The notes: generated by a model not told the origin, from the sequence alone. Shown: positions 27,534-36,720, counted from the stretch's first letter. The stretch: 41,001 bases of DNA from Helcococcus kunzii ATCC 51366 (GCF_000245755.1 NZ_JH601088.1:610198-651198); one strand, 5' to 3'. Program-made: numbers and translations.

Positions 27534-28016
27534 TTACTTTGATTTTTTAAATCTAAAATAACTATCAATTTCAATAATATAACCGTTATTTGAAGTAACA
27601 TCATATAGAATTATAGTATCTATTCCCCTTTTGTCATTATTAATATACTTATAAAGATTATTTTTATTATTTAGTATGCTTGAAATATCTTCCGCTAATT
27701 TATCTCTATCTATTTTTGTTTCTAATGCGTTACTTTCATCTTCAATTATTTTAACAAATGAAATAATTGGAGTATTCATATATTGTTTGAAATCATCATC
27801 TATATTAGTTAAAGTCAAATCGCCATAATCTTTAATTTCGTATATATAAAGTGGGTCGCCTGCAATGCTTGCTTTCTCTAAATATATAGGTTTAGCATCT
27901 ATTCCTAAGATTTCATATTTATCTTTTATTTTTTCATTACAGGAAACTAATATGAAACTAGTAATTAGTATTGTAATTAATGTTATTAGATATTTTTTAG
28001 ACTTATTATTTAACAA
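27534..28016 (-). CDS. Putative lipoprotein
   Basis: 160 residues from a TTG start at 28016, chosen because AGGAGG lies 6 bp upstream and the protein then begins MLNNKSKKYLITLITILI, a proper signal sequence. A longer frame to 28064 would add residues running through the terminator hairpin and is less likely. The lipobox is LVSC (about residue 27). The mature protein is charged, with no recognised domain. It lies 3' of ppdK on the same strand, just past a strong terminator, with no clear promoter of its own, so expression probably depends on read-through. Confidence 0.65.
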   Translation of the reverse strand: MLNNKSKKYLITLITILITSFILVSCNEKIKDKYEILGIDAKPIYLEKASIAGDPLYIYEIKDYGDLTLTNIDDDFKQYMNTPIISFVKIIEDESNALETKIDRDKLAEDISSILNNKNNLYKYINNDKRGIDTIILYDVTSNNGYIIEIDSYFRFKKSK

Positions 28017-28045
28017 TGTCGTCCTCCTGTATATTAAAAAAAAAC

Positions 28046-28076
28046 GAGAGTTACTTTTCAGCAACTCTCATTTTTT
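28046..28076. terminator. Bidirectional hairpin after ppdK
   Basis: GAGAGTT (28046-28052) and AACTCTC (28063-28069) with T tracts on both strands: nine T on the minus strand after the stem. It lies 10 bp past the ppdK stop on the minus strand and directly before the lipoprotein ribosome site. Confidence 0.8.
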
Positions 28077-28085
28077 ATATTGATT

Positions 28086-30743
28086 CTAGAATAATTCTGT
28101 TATTCTTGTCATTTGAAGTTGTCTGTCTCTTAATGTTTTTTGCGCTGCAGACAATCTTGAGATTGGTACTCTAAATGGAGAACATGAAACGTAGTCTAAA
28201 CCAATTTCATCACAGAATGCAACTGAAGATGGTTCACCACCGTGTTCACCACAAATACCAAGTTTAATATTTGGTCTTGTACGTTTACCTAGTTTAACGG
28301 CATTCTTCATTAATTTACCCACACCTTTTTGGTCAATAACTTGGAATGGATCTTTTTCGAAAATACCATCATCTAAGTATTGTGCAAGGAATTTACCAGC
28401 ATCGTCTCTTGAGAATCCATAAGTCATTTGTGTTAAGTCGTTTGTACCAAATGAGAAGAATTCAGCAACTTCTGCGATTTCATCAGCTAATAATGTTGCT
28501 CTTGGGATTTCAATCATGGTACCAATGTGGTAATCTAACTCTTGTCCATTTTCTTCGCATAATTTATCAATTTCTGCTCTAATTGAAGATGCTACTACTT
28601 CTAATTCTTTTGCATCACCTGCAAGAGGAATCATAATTTCTGGTTTAACATCAACACCTTCTTCTTTCATTCTTAAAGCAGCTTTAGTAATAGCTCTAGC
28701 TTGCATTTGATAAATTTCTGGGAATGTTATAGCTAATCTTAAACCTCTATGTCCTAACATTGGGTTAACTTCATGAAGATCGTCGATAGCTTTCTTTTGT
28801 TCTAAAATTGTTACACCTAATTCTTTAGCCACAATTGCGATATCTTCATCTGTATGTGGTAAGAATTCATGTAGTGGTGGATCTAAAAGACGAATTGTCA
28901 CGGCTTTTCCATTCATAACTTTGTAAATGTCATAGAAGTCTTCTTCTTGAATTGGTTCAATCTTAGCTAAAGCTTTTTCTCTTTGAGCTAATGTATTTGA
29001 AAGAATCATCTCTCTTACTGCGTTAATTCTATCTTCTGCAAAGAACATATGCTCTGTTCTACATAAACCAACACCTTCAGCTCCTAAATCTAATGCTTGT
29101 TGTGCATCGTGTGGAGTATCCGCATTTGCTCTAATTTGTAATCTTCTTACTTCGTCAGCCCATGACATTAATGTTGCAAAATTACCTGATAATTCAGGAT
29201 CATTTGTTGCTACTTCACCTTTATAAACGATACCTGTTGAACCGTCTAATGAAATCATATCATTTTCGCCAAGTACAACATCACCAATTGTAACAGTTTT
29301 TTCTTTTTCGTTTACTAAAACTTCATGTGCACCAGCAACACAACATTTACCCATACCACGAGCAACTACGGCAGCGTGAGATGTCATACCACCACGTGAT
29401 GTTAAGATACCTTTTGCGGAATCCATACCTTGTAAATCTTCTGGTGATGTTTCTGTTCTAACTAAAATTACTGGTTCATTTTTAGCATTTCTCAATGTAG
29501 CATCGCCTGCTGAGAATGAAATATATCCTGTTGCAGCCCCTGGAGATGCAGCTAAACCTTTTGTAAGTTTTTCAGCTTTTTCCAGTGCTTTTTCATCAAA
29601 AGTAGGGTGTAATAATTGATCTAATTGTGTAGGTTCAATCATTAATAATGCTTCATCTTTTGTTCTTAAACCTTCGTTTACTAATTCTACAGCGATATTT
29701 ACAGCTGCTTGAGCTGTTCTCTTACCATTTCTTGTTTGTAAGATATAAAGTTTACCATTATCAATTGTAAACTCTAAGTCTTGCATATCTCTGTAGTGAT
29801 TTTCTAATTTTTGAGCAGTGTCATAGAATTCCTTATAAACTTCAGGCATTTGTTTTTCTAATTCTGAGATATGGCTTGGTGTTCTTATACCAGCAACAAC
29901 GTCTTCACCTTGTGCGTTAATTAAGTATTCACCATATAATACATTTTCACCTGTTGATGGGTCTCTTGAGAATGCAACCCCTGTACCAGATGTTTCACCA
30001 TTGTTACCAAATACCATAGATTGAACGTTAACTGCTGTACCTAAGTCATGAGGTATACTGTTTAATCTTCTATATAAAATAGCTCTTTCGTTATTCCAAG
30101 AAGCGAATACAGCTGCAACAGCTGCTAATAATTGTTCAATTGGATCTTGTGGGAATTCTTCACCTAATTCTTTTTTATATAATTCTTTATATCTTCTAAC
30201 AACTTCTTTTAAGTTTTCAGCAGGAATATCTTTATCTAATTCTACTCCAGCTTTTTGTCTTTCATCTGCTAATATTTCTTCGAAATGTTCTGAATCTAAT
30301 CCTTTTGAAACATCTGAGAACATTTGAATAAATCTTCTATATGAGTCATAAGCAAATCTTGGGTTATTTGTTGATTTAGCTAATCCTTCTACAGATACGT
30401 CTGTTAAACCTAAGTTTAACACAGTGTCCATCATACCAGGCATTGATACAACGGCACCAGATCTAACTGAGAATAGTAGCGGATTTTCATTATCCCCAAA
30501 TTTTTTGCCAAGAACTTCTTCAGTTTTTTTGATATGTTTTTTTATTTCATCAACTAATTCATCCCATAGTTGTTTATCTTCAGCATAGTATCTTATACAT
30601 GCTTCTGTACTAACTGTAAATCCAAAAGGCACATTGATGCCTAATTTGGTCATTTCAGCAAGGTTTGCACCTTTACCACCAAGAAGGCTTCTCATGTCTT
30701 TGTTACCTTCATCAAAACCATAAACATATTTTTTATTATCCAT
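28086..30743 (-). CDS. ppdK: Pyruvate, phosphate dikinase
   Basis: 885 residues, full length. It interconverts pyruvate, ATP and phosphate with PEP, AMP and pyrophosphate, allowing PEP formation or pyrophosphate-linked glycolysis in anaerobes. The N-terminal ATP-grasp domain begins YVYGFDEGNKDMRSLLGGKG. The phosphohistidine is in GGMTSHAAVVARGMGK, with the Thr next to it that the partner regulator phosphorylates. The C-terminal PEP barrel has GLCRTEHMFF, IGTMIEIPRA and GICGEHGG, and the active-site Cys in DYVSCSPFRVPI. The regulator gene lies 6 bp upstream on the same strand. Confidence 0.97.
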   Translation of the reverse strand: MDNKKYVYGFDEGNKDMRSLLGGKGANLAEMTKLGINVPFGFTVSTEACIRYYAEDKQLWDELVDEIKKHIKKTEEVLGKKFGDNENPLLFSVRSGAVVSMPGMMDTVLNLGLTDVSVEGLAKSTNNPRFAYDSYRRFIQMFSDVSKGLDSEHFEEILADERQKAGVELDKDIPAENLKEVVRRYKELYKKELGEEFPQDPIEQLLAAVAAVFASWNNERAILYRRLNSIPHDLGTAVNVQSMVFGNNGETSGTGVAFSRDPSTGENVLYGEYLINAQGEDVVAGIRTPSHISELEKQMPEVYKEFYDTAQKLENHYRDMQDLEFTIDNGKLYILQTRNGKRTAQAAVNIAVELVNEGLRTKDEALLMIEPTQLDQLLHPTFDEKALEKAEKLTKGLAASPGAATGYISFSAGDATLRNAKNEPVILVRTETSPEDLQGMDSAKGILTSRGGMTSHAAVVARGMGKCCVAGAHEVLVNEKEKTVTIGDVVLGENDMISLDGSTGIVYKGEVATNDPELSGNFATLMSWADEVRRLQIRANADTPHDAQQALDLGAEGVGLCRTEHMFFAEDRINAVREMILSNTLAQREKALAKIEPIQEEDFYDIYKVMNGKAVTIRLLDPPLHEFLPHTDEDIAIVAKELGVTILEQKKAIDDLHEVNPMLGHRGLRLAITFPEIYQMQARAITKAALRMKEEGVDVKPEIMIPLAGDAKELEVVASSIRAEIDKLCEENGQELDYHIGTMIEIPRATLLADEIAEVAEFFSFGTNDLTQMTYGFSRDDAGKFLAQYLDDGIFEKDPFQVIDQKGVGKLMKNAVKLGKRTRPNIKLGICGEHGGEPSSVAFCDEIGLDYVSCSPFRVPISRLSAAQKTLRDRQLQMTRITELF

Positions 30744-30749
30744 GTTTAT

Positions 30750-31541
30750 TTACCCCTTTCTAGAATCAATAATGTTTTTTATCTTTTCTGATGCTTCTTC
30801 AATAGATAAATGAGTAACATCAATTTGTGTACAATTTAATTTCTGAATGACTTTGTGTGAATATTCAAGTTCTACAAGTACTCTTTCTTTAGTAGCATAA
30901 CCGGAATCAGAGGGGATACCCAATGATTTGATTCTTTCTTTTCGAATTTCTATTAATCTAGCTGGGTCCATTGTAAGAGCAATTATCTTTTCTGGTTCAA
31001 CATGCAATAGTTCTTTAGGAAGTTCTATTTCAGGAACCAGAGGGACATTTGTCACTTTATATCCCAGATTAGACATATAAATAGATAGAGGAGTTTTCGA
31101 TGTTCTTGAAACTCCGATTATTATGATGTCAGATTCAAAAATTGACTGTGGATTGGATCCATCATCGTTATTTAGCGTAAATTCAATTGGATTATTCTCT
31201 AGAGTTTGCGCCAAAATGTTTGGAATACTACCACCTTTTGATATTTTAGAAAAAATGCTACTTAAGAAGTTGTACACAGAAGCATAAACATCAAAGTATT
31301 TGATCTTTAATTTTCTACATTTTTCCTTAGTATATTCAGACATTATCTTATCTTCGAATGCATAATAAATAACTTGATCTGTAGAATAAAAATCAAAATT
31401 ATATAAATCTTCAATTGTATTAATTGAGTCATAAATTTTTATTTCTTCTTGCATTTCTTGCATGAAATAATTCTTTATTAAAATGTGACCTAATGATTTT
31501 GAATTTCTATCTAACAGAATCCAAACTTTTTCATTTTGCAT
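30750..31541 (-). CDS. Pyruvate, phosphate dikinase regulatory protein (kinase/phosphorylase, DUF299)
   Basis: 263 residues. Proteins of this family switch PPDK off by ADP-dependent phosphorylation of the Thr next to the catalytic His, and on by phosphate-dependent removal. The P-loop is IIGVSRTSKTPLSIYMSNLG (about residues 146-165), followed by VPLVPEIELPKELL and the family's LTMDPARLIEIRKERI segment. Pairing with ppdK in one operon, 6 bp apart, supports PPDK as the target rather than PEP synthase. The ribosome site is GGAGAA. Confidence 0.92.
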   Translation of the reverse strand: MQNEKVWILLDRNSKSLGHILIKNYFMQEMQEEIKIYDSINTIEDLYNFDFYSTDQVIYYAFEDKIMSEYTKEKCRKLKIKYFDVYASVYNFLSSIFSKISKGGSIPNILAQTLENNPIEFTLNNDDGSNPQSIFESDIIIIGVSRTSKTPLSIYMSNLGYKVTNVPLVPEIELPKELLHVEPEKIIALTMDPARLIEIRKERIKSLGIPSDSGYATKERVLVELEYSHKVIQKLNCTQIDVTHLSIEEASEKIKNIIDSRKG

Positions 31542-31573
31542 ATCGTTCTCCGAAATTAAATTACTATGTTATT

Positions 31574-31601
31574 ATTATACCAAAAAATTTGGAAATGTCT
31601 A
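31574..31601 (-). promoter_or_regulatory. Promoter of the PPDK regulator-ppdK operon
   Basis: On the minus strand TAGACA (31601-31596), a 16-bp spacer and TATAAT (31579-31574). Transcription would start about 25 nt before the ATG. Confidence 0.6.
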
Positions 31602-31621
31602 GAAAATCGGTATTTATTAAT

Positions 31622-31658
31622 GAAAAAATAAAAGGAGAATTTGAAAACAAATTCCCCT
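31622..31658 (-). terminator. Minus-strand terminator-like hairpin without an upstream gene
   Basis: AGGAGAATTTG (31633-31643) and CAAATTCCCCT (31648-31658) pair with one mismatch. The A-rich sequence at 31622-31633 gives TTTTATTTTTT after the stem on the minus strand. No minus-strand gene feeds it. The rest of 31659-31793 is AT-rich with a weak AAACTAT/ATAGTTT hairpin (31664-31690) and no T-box motif. Confidence 0.5.
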
Positions 31659-31793
31659 AATTTAAACTATACCAAAATGTGAAATAGTTTACAAGTTTAA
31701 ATCATATTTTTTTAACTATTCTATAAAAATTTTTAAATATTTCAATATTGATTAAATATAAATGTTTAAAAAGCCCCATATAATGATGAGCAC

Positions 31794-31822
31794 TTGACTA
31801 GAATCAAGATAATGACTATAAT
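31794..31822 (+). promoter_or_regulatory. valS promoter
   Basis: TTGACT (31794-31799), 17 bp, TATAAT (31817-31822). The leader is about 32 nt, too short for a T-box, so valS is not controlled by that common Firmicute mechanism here. Confidence 0.8.
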
Positions 31823-31860
31823 AAAGTAATATAATTTGAAAAAATATGTTTGGAGGAAAG

Positions 31861-34497
31861 ATGAAAAATTTAGAAAAAAATTATAATCCTAAATCATTCG
31901 AAGATAGGATTTATAAGGAATGGGAAGACGGCGAATATTTTAAAGCCATAAGAGATAAAAGTAAAGAACCATTCACAATAGTGATGCCTCCACCAAATGT
32001 AACTGGTAATTTACATATGGGACACGCGTTAGTTTCAACATTGCAAGATATAGTTATAAGATGGAAGAGAATGTCAGGATATTCTACATTATGGCTTCCA
32101 GGTACAGATCATGCAAGTATTGCCACAGAAGCAAAAGTTGTACAAAAAATCAGAAGTGAAGGACATACTAAGGAAGAGTTAGGAAGAGAAAAGTTTTTAG
32201 AAGAAGCTTGGGATTGGACAAGAAAATATGGCGGAAATATAAAGAAACAATTGAGAAAGATTGGCGTTTCTGCTGATTGGTCAAGAGAAGCATTCACTTT
32301 AGATGAAAATTTATCTGAAGCAGTTGAAGAAGTTTTTGTAAAAATGTACAATGATGGATTGATTTATAAAGGCGAAAAAATTGTAAACTATTGTACAGAT
32401 TGCAACACTTCAATATCAGACGCTGAAGTAGATCATATAGATGAAAAAGGACATTTATGGTATTTCGACTATCCTTTAAAGGATGGAAGTGGAAAGATGA
32501 CAATTGCTACATCAAGACCGGAAACTATGCTTGGTGACTTGGCAGTTGCAGTAGATCCTACAGATGAAAGATATACTTCATATGTAGGAAAAACTCTGAT
32601 TCTACCAATAGTAGGTAGAGAAATACCAATAATTGCGGACGAATATGTAGATAAAGAATTTGGTACAGGTTGTGTAAAAATTACTCCATCGCATGACCCA
32701 AACGACTTTGAAGTTGGTGAGAGACATAATTTAGGTCAATGTATAGTAATAGAAAATGATGCAACCATTTCAGAAGGTTATGGAGAATACTCCGGACTAA
32801 ATAGATTTGAAGCTAGAGAAAAAATTGTAAAAGAAATGGATGATTTAGGTCTTTTAGTTAAGATAGAAGACATCGAACACGCTGTTGGTCACTGTTCAAG
32901 ATGTGGTACAGTAATAGAACCTCTTGTTTCAAAACAATGGTTTGTTGCTATGGAAACTCTAAAGAAACCTGCTTTAGAAGCATACAAAAATGGTGAATTA
33001 AAAATCATTCCAGAAAGATTTGGAAAAATTTATGTAAACTGGTTAGAAAATTTAAGAGATTGGAACATATCTAGACAACTTTGGTGGGGACACAGAATCC
33101 CTGTTTACTACACTGAAGACGGAGAGATAATAGTTTCAAAAACTAAACCAGATGAATCAGTTTACGGTCCTGTAACAAGGGATGAAGCTACTTTAGATAC
33201 TTGGTTCTCATCTGCATTGTGGCCATTTTCAACATTAGGTTGGCCAAATGAAGCTGCTGAAGACTATAAATACTTCTTCCCAACAAATACTTTAATTACA
33301 GGATATGACATAATAATGTTCTGGGTTATAAGGATGATATTCTCATCTTTATATAATACAGGAAAATTACCATTCAAGACTGTTTACCTAAATGGTATTG
33401 TAAGAGATGCCCAAGGTAGAAAGATGTCTAAATCTTTAGATAATGGTATAGATCCACTTGATGAAATAGAAAAATATGGTGCAGATGCTTTAAGATTTAA
33501 CTTAGTTTCTGGAAATAGCCCAGGAAATGATATGAGATATATCGATACAGAAGTTAAAGATAAAAGAAACTTTGCAAATAAATTATGGAATGCATCAAGA
33601 TATATCTTTATGAATCTAGAAGATGACAAAGAATATATACTTGATAGAAATAGCTTAACAATTGAAGATAAATGGATTATTTCAAGAATTAATACGTTAT
33701 CAAAGGATGTTGACAGATTACTTAATCAATATGAAATAGGAATAGTTGCTAAAAACTTATATGAATTCATTTGGTTCGAATTTTGTGACTGGTACATCGA
33801 ATTTACTAAAACAAGATTACAAAATGAAGGTAAGGAAAAAGACAATGTTTTAGCAGTATTGCTATATTCTTTAGATAAGATATTAAGATTATTGCATCCA
33901 TATATGCCATTTATTACTGAAGAAATATATTCATTTTTACCAAACATAAAAACAGAAGAAAAAATAATAAATGCGAAATATCCAATATATGAAGAAGAAA
34001 ATAATTATGAATGGGAAGAAAAAGCAATCAGCAAATTAATTGATGCTATTACTTCTATTAGAGCTCAAAAATCTGAGCTTAATGTGCCACACAAAAACAA
34101 GTCAAAATTATTTGTATTTACTGAATCAGATATGACCTCAGATATTTTCACTAGATTATCAGAAAATCTTGTTTCATTAGCTTCATTAAGTGAAGTGGAA
34201 GTAATCAGAGAAGATAGAGATTTAGAAAATGTAGCTACAATTATTAAAGATGACTACAAACTTTACCTATCTTTAGAAGGTTTAATTGATAACGAAAAAG
34301 AATTGAAGAGACTAAATGGTGAAAAGAAAAAAATAATATCTGAAATTGAAAGAGCAAAAGGAAAACTTTCAAATGAAAAATTCACTTCAAAAGCTCCTGA
34401 AAAATTAGTAAATGAAGAAAAAGCGAAAGTTGAGAAATATTCAAAAATGCTAGCAGAAGTTGAAAAGAGCATTTCTGAAATAGAAAGTAAGATTTAA
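31861..34497 (+). CDS. valS: Valyl-tRNA synthetase
   Basis: 878 residues from ATG 31861, chosen because TTTGGAGGAAAG lies just upstream and the protein begins MKNLEKNYNPKSFEDRIYKE; an in-frame ATG 15 bp earlier overlaps that ribosome site. Class Ia synthetase charging tRNA-Val. HIGH is HMGH in PPPNVTGNLHMGHAL (about residue 45), the editing domain includes TIATSRPETMLGDLAVAV, KMSKS is in GRKMSKSLDNG, and the C-terminal coiled-coil arm (from about 815, KELKRLNGEKKKIISEIE) is typical of ValRS. It heads a run with a small ORF, hpt and a methyltransferase. Confidence 0.97.
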   Translation: MKNLEKNYNPKSFEDRIYKEWEDGEYFKAIRDKSKEPFTIVMPPPNVTGNLHMGHALVSTLQDIVIRWKRMSGYSTLWLPGTDHASIATEAKVVQKIRSEGHTKEELGREKFLEEAWDWTRKYGGNIKKQLRKIGVSADWSREAFTLDENLSEAVEEVFVKMYNDGLIYKGEKIVNYCTDCNTSISDAEVDHIDEKGHLWYFDYPLKDGSGKMTIATSRPETMLGDLAVAVDPTDERYTSYVGKTLILPIVGREIPIIADEYVDKEFGTGCVKITPSHDPNDFEVGERHNLGQCIVIENDATISEGYGEYSGLNRFEAREKIVKEMDDLGLLVKIEDIEHAVGHCSRCGTVIEPLVSKQWFVAMETLKKPALEAYKNGELKIIPERFGKIYVNWLENLRDWNISRQLWWGHRIPVYYTEDGEIIVSKTKPDESVYGPVTRDEATLDTWFSSALWPFSTLGWPNEAAEDYKYFFPTNTLITGYDIIMFWVIRMIFSSLYNTGKLPFKTVYLNGIVRDAQGRKMSKSLDNGIDPLDEIEKYGADALRFNLVSGNSPGNDMRYIDTEVKDKRNFANKLWNASRYIFMNLEDDKEYILDRNSLTIEDKWIISRINTLSKDVDRLLNQYEIGIVAKNLYEFIWFEFCDWYIEFTKTRLQNEGKEKDNVLAVLLYSLDKILRLLHPYMPFITEEIYSFLPNIKTEEKIINAKYPIYEEENNYEWEEKAISKLIDAITSIRAQKSELNVPHKNKSKLFVFTESDMTSDIFTRLSENLVSLASLSEVEVIREDRDLENVATIIKDDYKLYLSLEGLIDNEKELKRLNGEKKKIISEIERAKGKLSNEKFTSKAPEKLVNEEKAKVEKYSKMLAEVEKSISEIESKI

Positions 34498-34498
34498 T

Positions 34499-34645
34499 AT
34501 GGATATTTGGACAATTACACTATTTATAATTTTGTTAATAGTACTGACAACTATGCAAATTACATTAAATAAAATACTAGATACACTTGACAAAATTAAT
34601 AGTAAACTAAATTTTACCAATAGAGGAGACCGAGACAATGGATAG
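34499..34645 (+). CDS. Small single-helix membrane protein
   Basis: 48 residues starting MDIWTITLFIILLIVLTTMQ: a single membrane helix at the N-terminus followed by an amphipathic segment (ITLNKILDTLDKINSKLN). It begins 2 bp after the valS stop and overlaps the start of hpt by 8 bp, which suggests translational coupling. No clear ribosome site is present; coupling to valS termination could supply ribosomes. No family is recognised, and chance cannot be excluded. Confidence 0.5.
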   Translation: MDIWTITLFIILLIVLTTMQITLNKILDTLDKINSKLNFTNRGDRDNG

Positions 34646-35174
34646 AAAAAAGGTTGTATTATTTGAAGCAGAGAAGATTAAAGAAGTAGTAAAAAGAATG
34701 GGTGAAGAAATCACAGCAGCATATGGCAATGAGCCAATTGTTGCGATTTCTTTACTAAGAGGAAGTTTTGTTTTTGCCGCAGACCTAGTGAGAGAAATCA
34801 AAGTACCAACAGTTATTGACTTTATGACAACAACAAGTTATGGTGACAACTTTGAAACTTCAGGTAGAGTGGATATTGTGCATGATGTAAGATATAATCT
34901 TGAAGATAAAAATGTGCTTATCATTGATGATATTTGTGATTCAGGTATTACATTAAACGCGATAGTTAATCATGTTAAAACATTCAATCCTAAATCAGTT
35001 AAAACTGCAGTTTTCTTAGATAAGCCAGAAAGAAGACGTGTAGATATTTATCCTGATTTTGTTGGAGAACCAATTGATGATTTATTTGTAGTGGGATATG
35101 GATTAAACTATGGTGACTATTATAGAAATTGTCCATACATCTTTGCATTCGTAGAAAACGACTCAAAAGAATAA
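34638..35174 (+). CDS. hpt: Hypoxanthine phosphoribosyltransferase
   Basis: 178 residues. Purine salvage enzyme forming IMP or GMP from PRPP and hypoxanthine or guanine. The PRPP loop is VLIIDDICDSGITLNAIV (about residues 94-111), with VAISLLRGSFVFAADL before it, the flexible loop TTTSYGD, and the late VGYGLNYGDYYRNCPYI segment typical of HPRT. GAGGAGA precedes the ATG. It ends 1 bp before the methyltransferase gene. Confidence 0.95.
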   Translation: MDRKKVVLFEAEKIKEVVKRMGEEITAAYGNEPIVAISLLRGSFVFAADLVREIKVPTVIDFMTTTSYGDNFETSGRVDIVHDVRYNLEDKNVLIIDDICDSGITLNAIVNHVKTFNPKSVKTAVFLDKPERRRVDIYPDFVGEPIDDLFVVGYGLNYGDYYRNCPYIFAFVENDSKE

Positions 35175-35175
35175 A

Positions 35176-35913
35176 ATGTACAATAGATTTTCAGATTTTT
35201 ACGATCAATTAGTTTTTGATATCAATTATAAAAAATATTCAAAAAATATAATTGATTTATTAAAAAAACATAAAATTACAGACGGTCAACTCCTTGAAAT
35301 TGGGTGTGGCACTGGTAACCTAACACAGCAATTGGCAAAAAATGAAAACTTCAGCATTTTAGCCTTTGATAATTCTATAGACATGTTAAATCATGCATTC
35401 ACCAAGTTGATAGATTTCGACAATGTTAATCTAATAATGCAAGATATGTATAAATTTAACTATAAAGATTATCAATTTGATGCTGTCATCACATTACTAG
35501 ATGTGATAAATTACATTACAGATAAAGACAAATTAATAACTTTATTTTCAAACATTTATACCTCACTAAAAGACGGTGGAATATTTATCTTCGACCTAAA
35601 TTCCCGATATAAATTAATAGATGTCTTAGGTAACAACCACTTCATTTACGAAAAAAACGACATCTTCTATACGTGGGAAAATCAATTAGAAGACAATCTA
35701 GTATATTTTAACTTAAACTTTTTCATTAAAAATGAAAACAGTAACTCCTATGAGAGATTTACAGAAGAACAAGTAGAAAGATATTATTCAATAGAAGAAA
35801 TAATCGAAATTTTACAATCAATAGGATTCTCGGAAATAGATTATTTTGATGAAGATGGCGGAAAATTTACAGAAAACAAAACTCAAAGGATATTGTTTTC
35901 AGCAAAAAAATAA
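35176..35913 (+). CDS. SAM-dependent class I methyltransferase
   Basis: 245 residues. Motif I is LLEIGCGTGNLTQQLA (about residues 37-52), the acidic loop is FDNSIDML near 70, motif post-I/II is DAVITLLDVINYI near 105, and a GGIFIFDLNSRYKL segment follows. The overall plan is that of small-molecule methyltransferases of the Methyltransf_25 type. The substrate is not identifiable. It follows hpt by 1 bp without a clear ribosome site of its own. Confidence 0.85.
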   Translation: MYNRFSDFYDQLVFDINYKKYSKNIIDLLKKHKITDGQLLEIGCGTGNLTQQLAKNENFSILAFDNSIDMLNHAFTKLIDFDNVNLIMQDMYKFNYKDYQFDAVITLLDVINYITDKDKLITLFSNIYTSLKDGGIFIFDLNSRYKLIDVLGNNHFIYEKNDIFYTWENQLEDNLVYFNLNFFIKNENSNSYERFTEEQVERYYSIEEIIEILQSIGFSEIDYFDEDGGKFTENKTQRILFSAKK

Positions 35914-35914
35914 T

Positions 35915-35943
35915 TTGAATATAAATATTCCTTGTGCTATTAT
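35915..35943 (+). promoter_or_regulatory. Cold-shock gene promoter
   Basis: TTGAAT (35915-35920), 17 bp, TATTAT (35938-35943) preceded by TGC (extended -10). The dyad GAATAT-AA-ATATTC (35917-35930) lies in the -35/spacer region and could be an operator. Confidence 0.65.
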
Positions 35944-35988
35944 TAAAACATAGCAAAAATAAATTGCTATAGAATTATGGAGGACAAA

Positions 35989-36192
35989 ATGGTAAAAGGA
36001 ACAGTTAAATGGTTCAACGCAACAAAAGGTTATGGATTCCTTTCTACTGAAGATGGTCAAGATGTATTTGTACACTTTTCTGCTTTAGAAGATAATGGCG
36101 AATTTAGAACTTTAGACGAAGGTCAAGCAGTTGAGTTCGAAATCGTTGAAGGCGAAAAAGGCCCTCAAGCTTCTAATGTAGTAAAATTATAA
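35989..36192 (+). CDS. Cold-shock domain protein (CspA family)
   Basis: 67 residues from ATG 35989, chosen for the GGAGGA site just upstream and the canonical start [19 protein letters not shown] single OB-fold nucleic-acid chaperone with RNP1 (KGYGFL) and RNP2 (VFVHF). It binds single-stranded RNA or DNA and prevents unwanted structure. It has its own promoter and terminator. Confidence 0.95.
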   Translation: MVKGTVKWFNATKGYGFLSTEDGQDVFVHFSALEDNGEFRTLDEGQAVEFEIVEGEKGPQASNVVKL

Positions 36193-36216
36193 TATAGTTG
36201 TATTAATTGGAAGTAA

Positions 36217-36245
36217 ACCCCCTCATTTTCGAGGGGGTATTTTTT
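36217..36245 (+). terminator. Terminator of the cold-shock gene
   Basis: ACCCCCTC (36217-36224) and GAGGGGGT (36231-36238) around ATTTTC, then ATATTTTTT. Confidence 0.9.
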
Positions 36246-36247
36246 AT

Positions 36248-36720
36248 GACCTAACTTTGTCGCTCAGGCGATGCTTTGCATCGTCTGAAGACAAAAGTAG
36301 GTCAAACGCAAAGTTACACTGCGATTAAGCGACCGAATAGGGAGCTTAGAGCAGATGTAGCACGTGAAATGACCTAGCCAGGCGATGCTTTGCATCGTCT
36401 GAAGACAAAAGTACTTGCCGACGAGTCTATCTAATTGAAGCTCCTAAAGTCGCTTCTCTTAGAGATTCTTGGCATGAGACCTACTTTATACTTCAATTAC
36501 TGCTTGGTATTTTATACCATGCAGCAATTGAGCGCATAAGTTAGGGCTTCAAAACGCAAGGCTACACTGCAATCATGACTGGACTTTATCGCTCATTGAT
36601 TATTCTAATCGATGAAGATAAAAGTCAGTCAGATACAGCGATACTTGATGAGAAGCGACCGAATAGGAAGCTTCGAATCAAAGTTGAGTTGTGAAAAGCG
36701 ACCGAATAAGGGAGCTTAGA
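36248..36720. repeat. Mosaic of palindromic units with conserved internal loop (BIME-like)
   Basis: Visibly richer in G and C than its surroundings, with no coding frame. Hairpin 1 (36248-36303): GACCTAACTTTGTC / GACAAAAGTAGGTC outside, CAGGCGATGC / GCATCGTCTG inside, GCT opposite AA between. Hairpin 2 (36371-36411) keeps the same inner stem but has lost most of the left outer arm. Hairpin 3 (36478-36547) is in reverse orientation with a longer inner stem. Hairpin 4 (36577-36630): GACTGGACTTTATC / GATAAAAGTCAGTC outside, CATTGATTA / TAATCGATG inside, same GCT/AA loop. Linkers also recur: CGCAAAGTTACACTGCG-type at 36304 and 36552; GCGACCGAATAGGGAGCTT-type at 36327, 36653 and 36696, and inverted at 36438-36455. 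Confidence 0.85.

Noticed and set aside
31542..31860. T-box riboswitch upstream of valS
   Set aside because: The promoter lies only about 40-70 nt before the start codon, and no TGGNACCGCG-type sequence is present.
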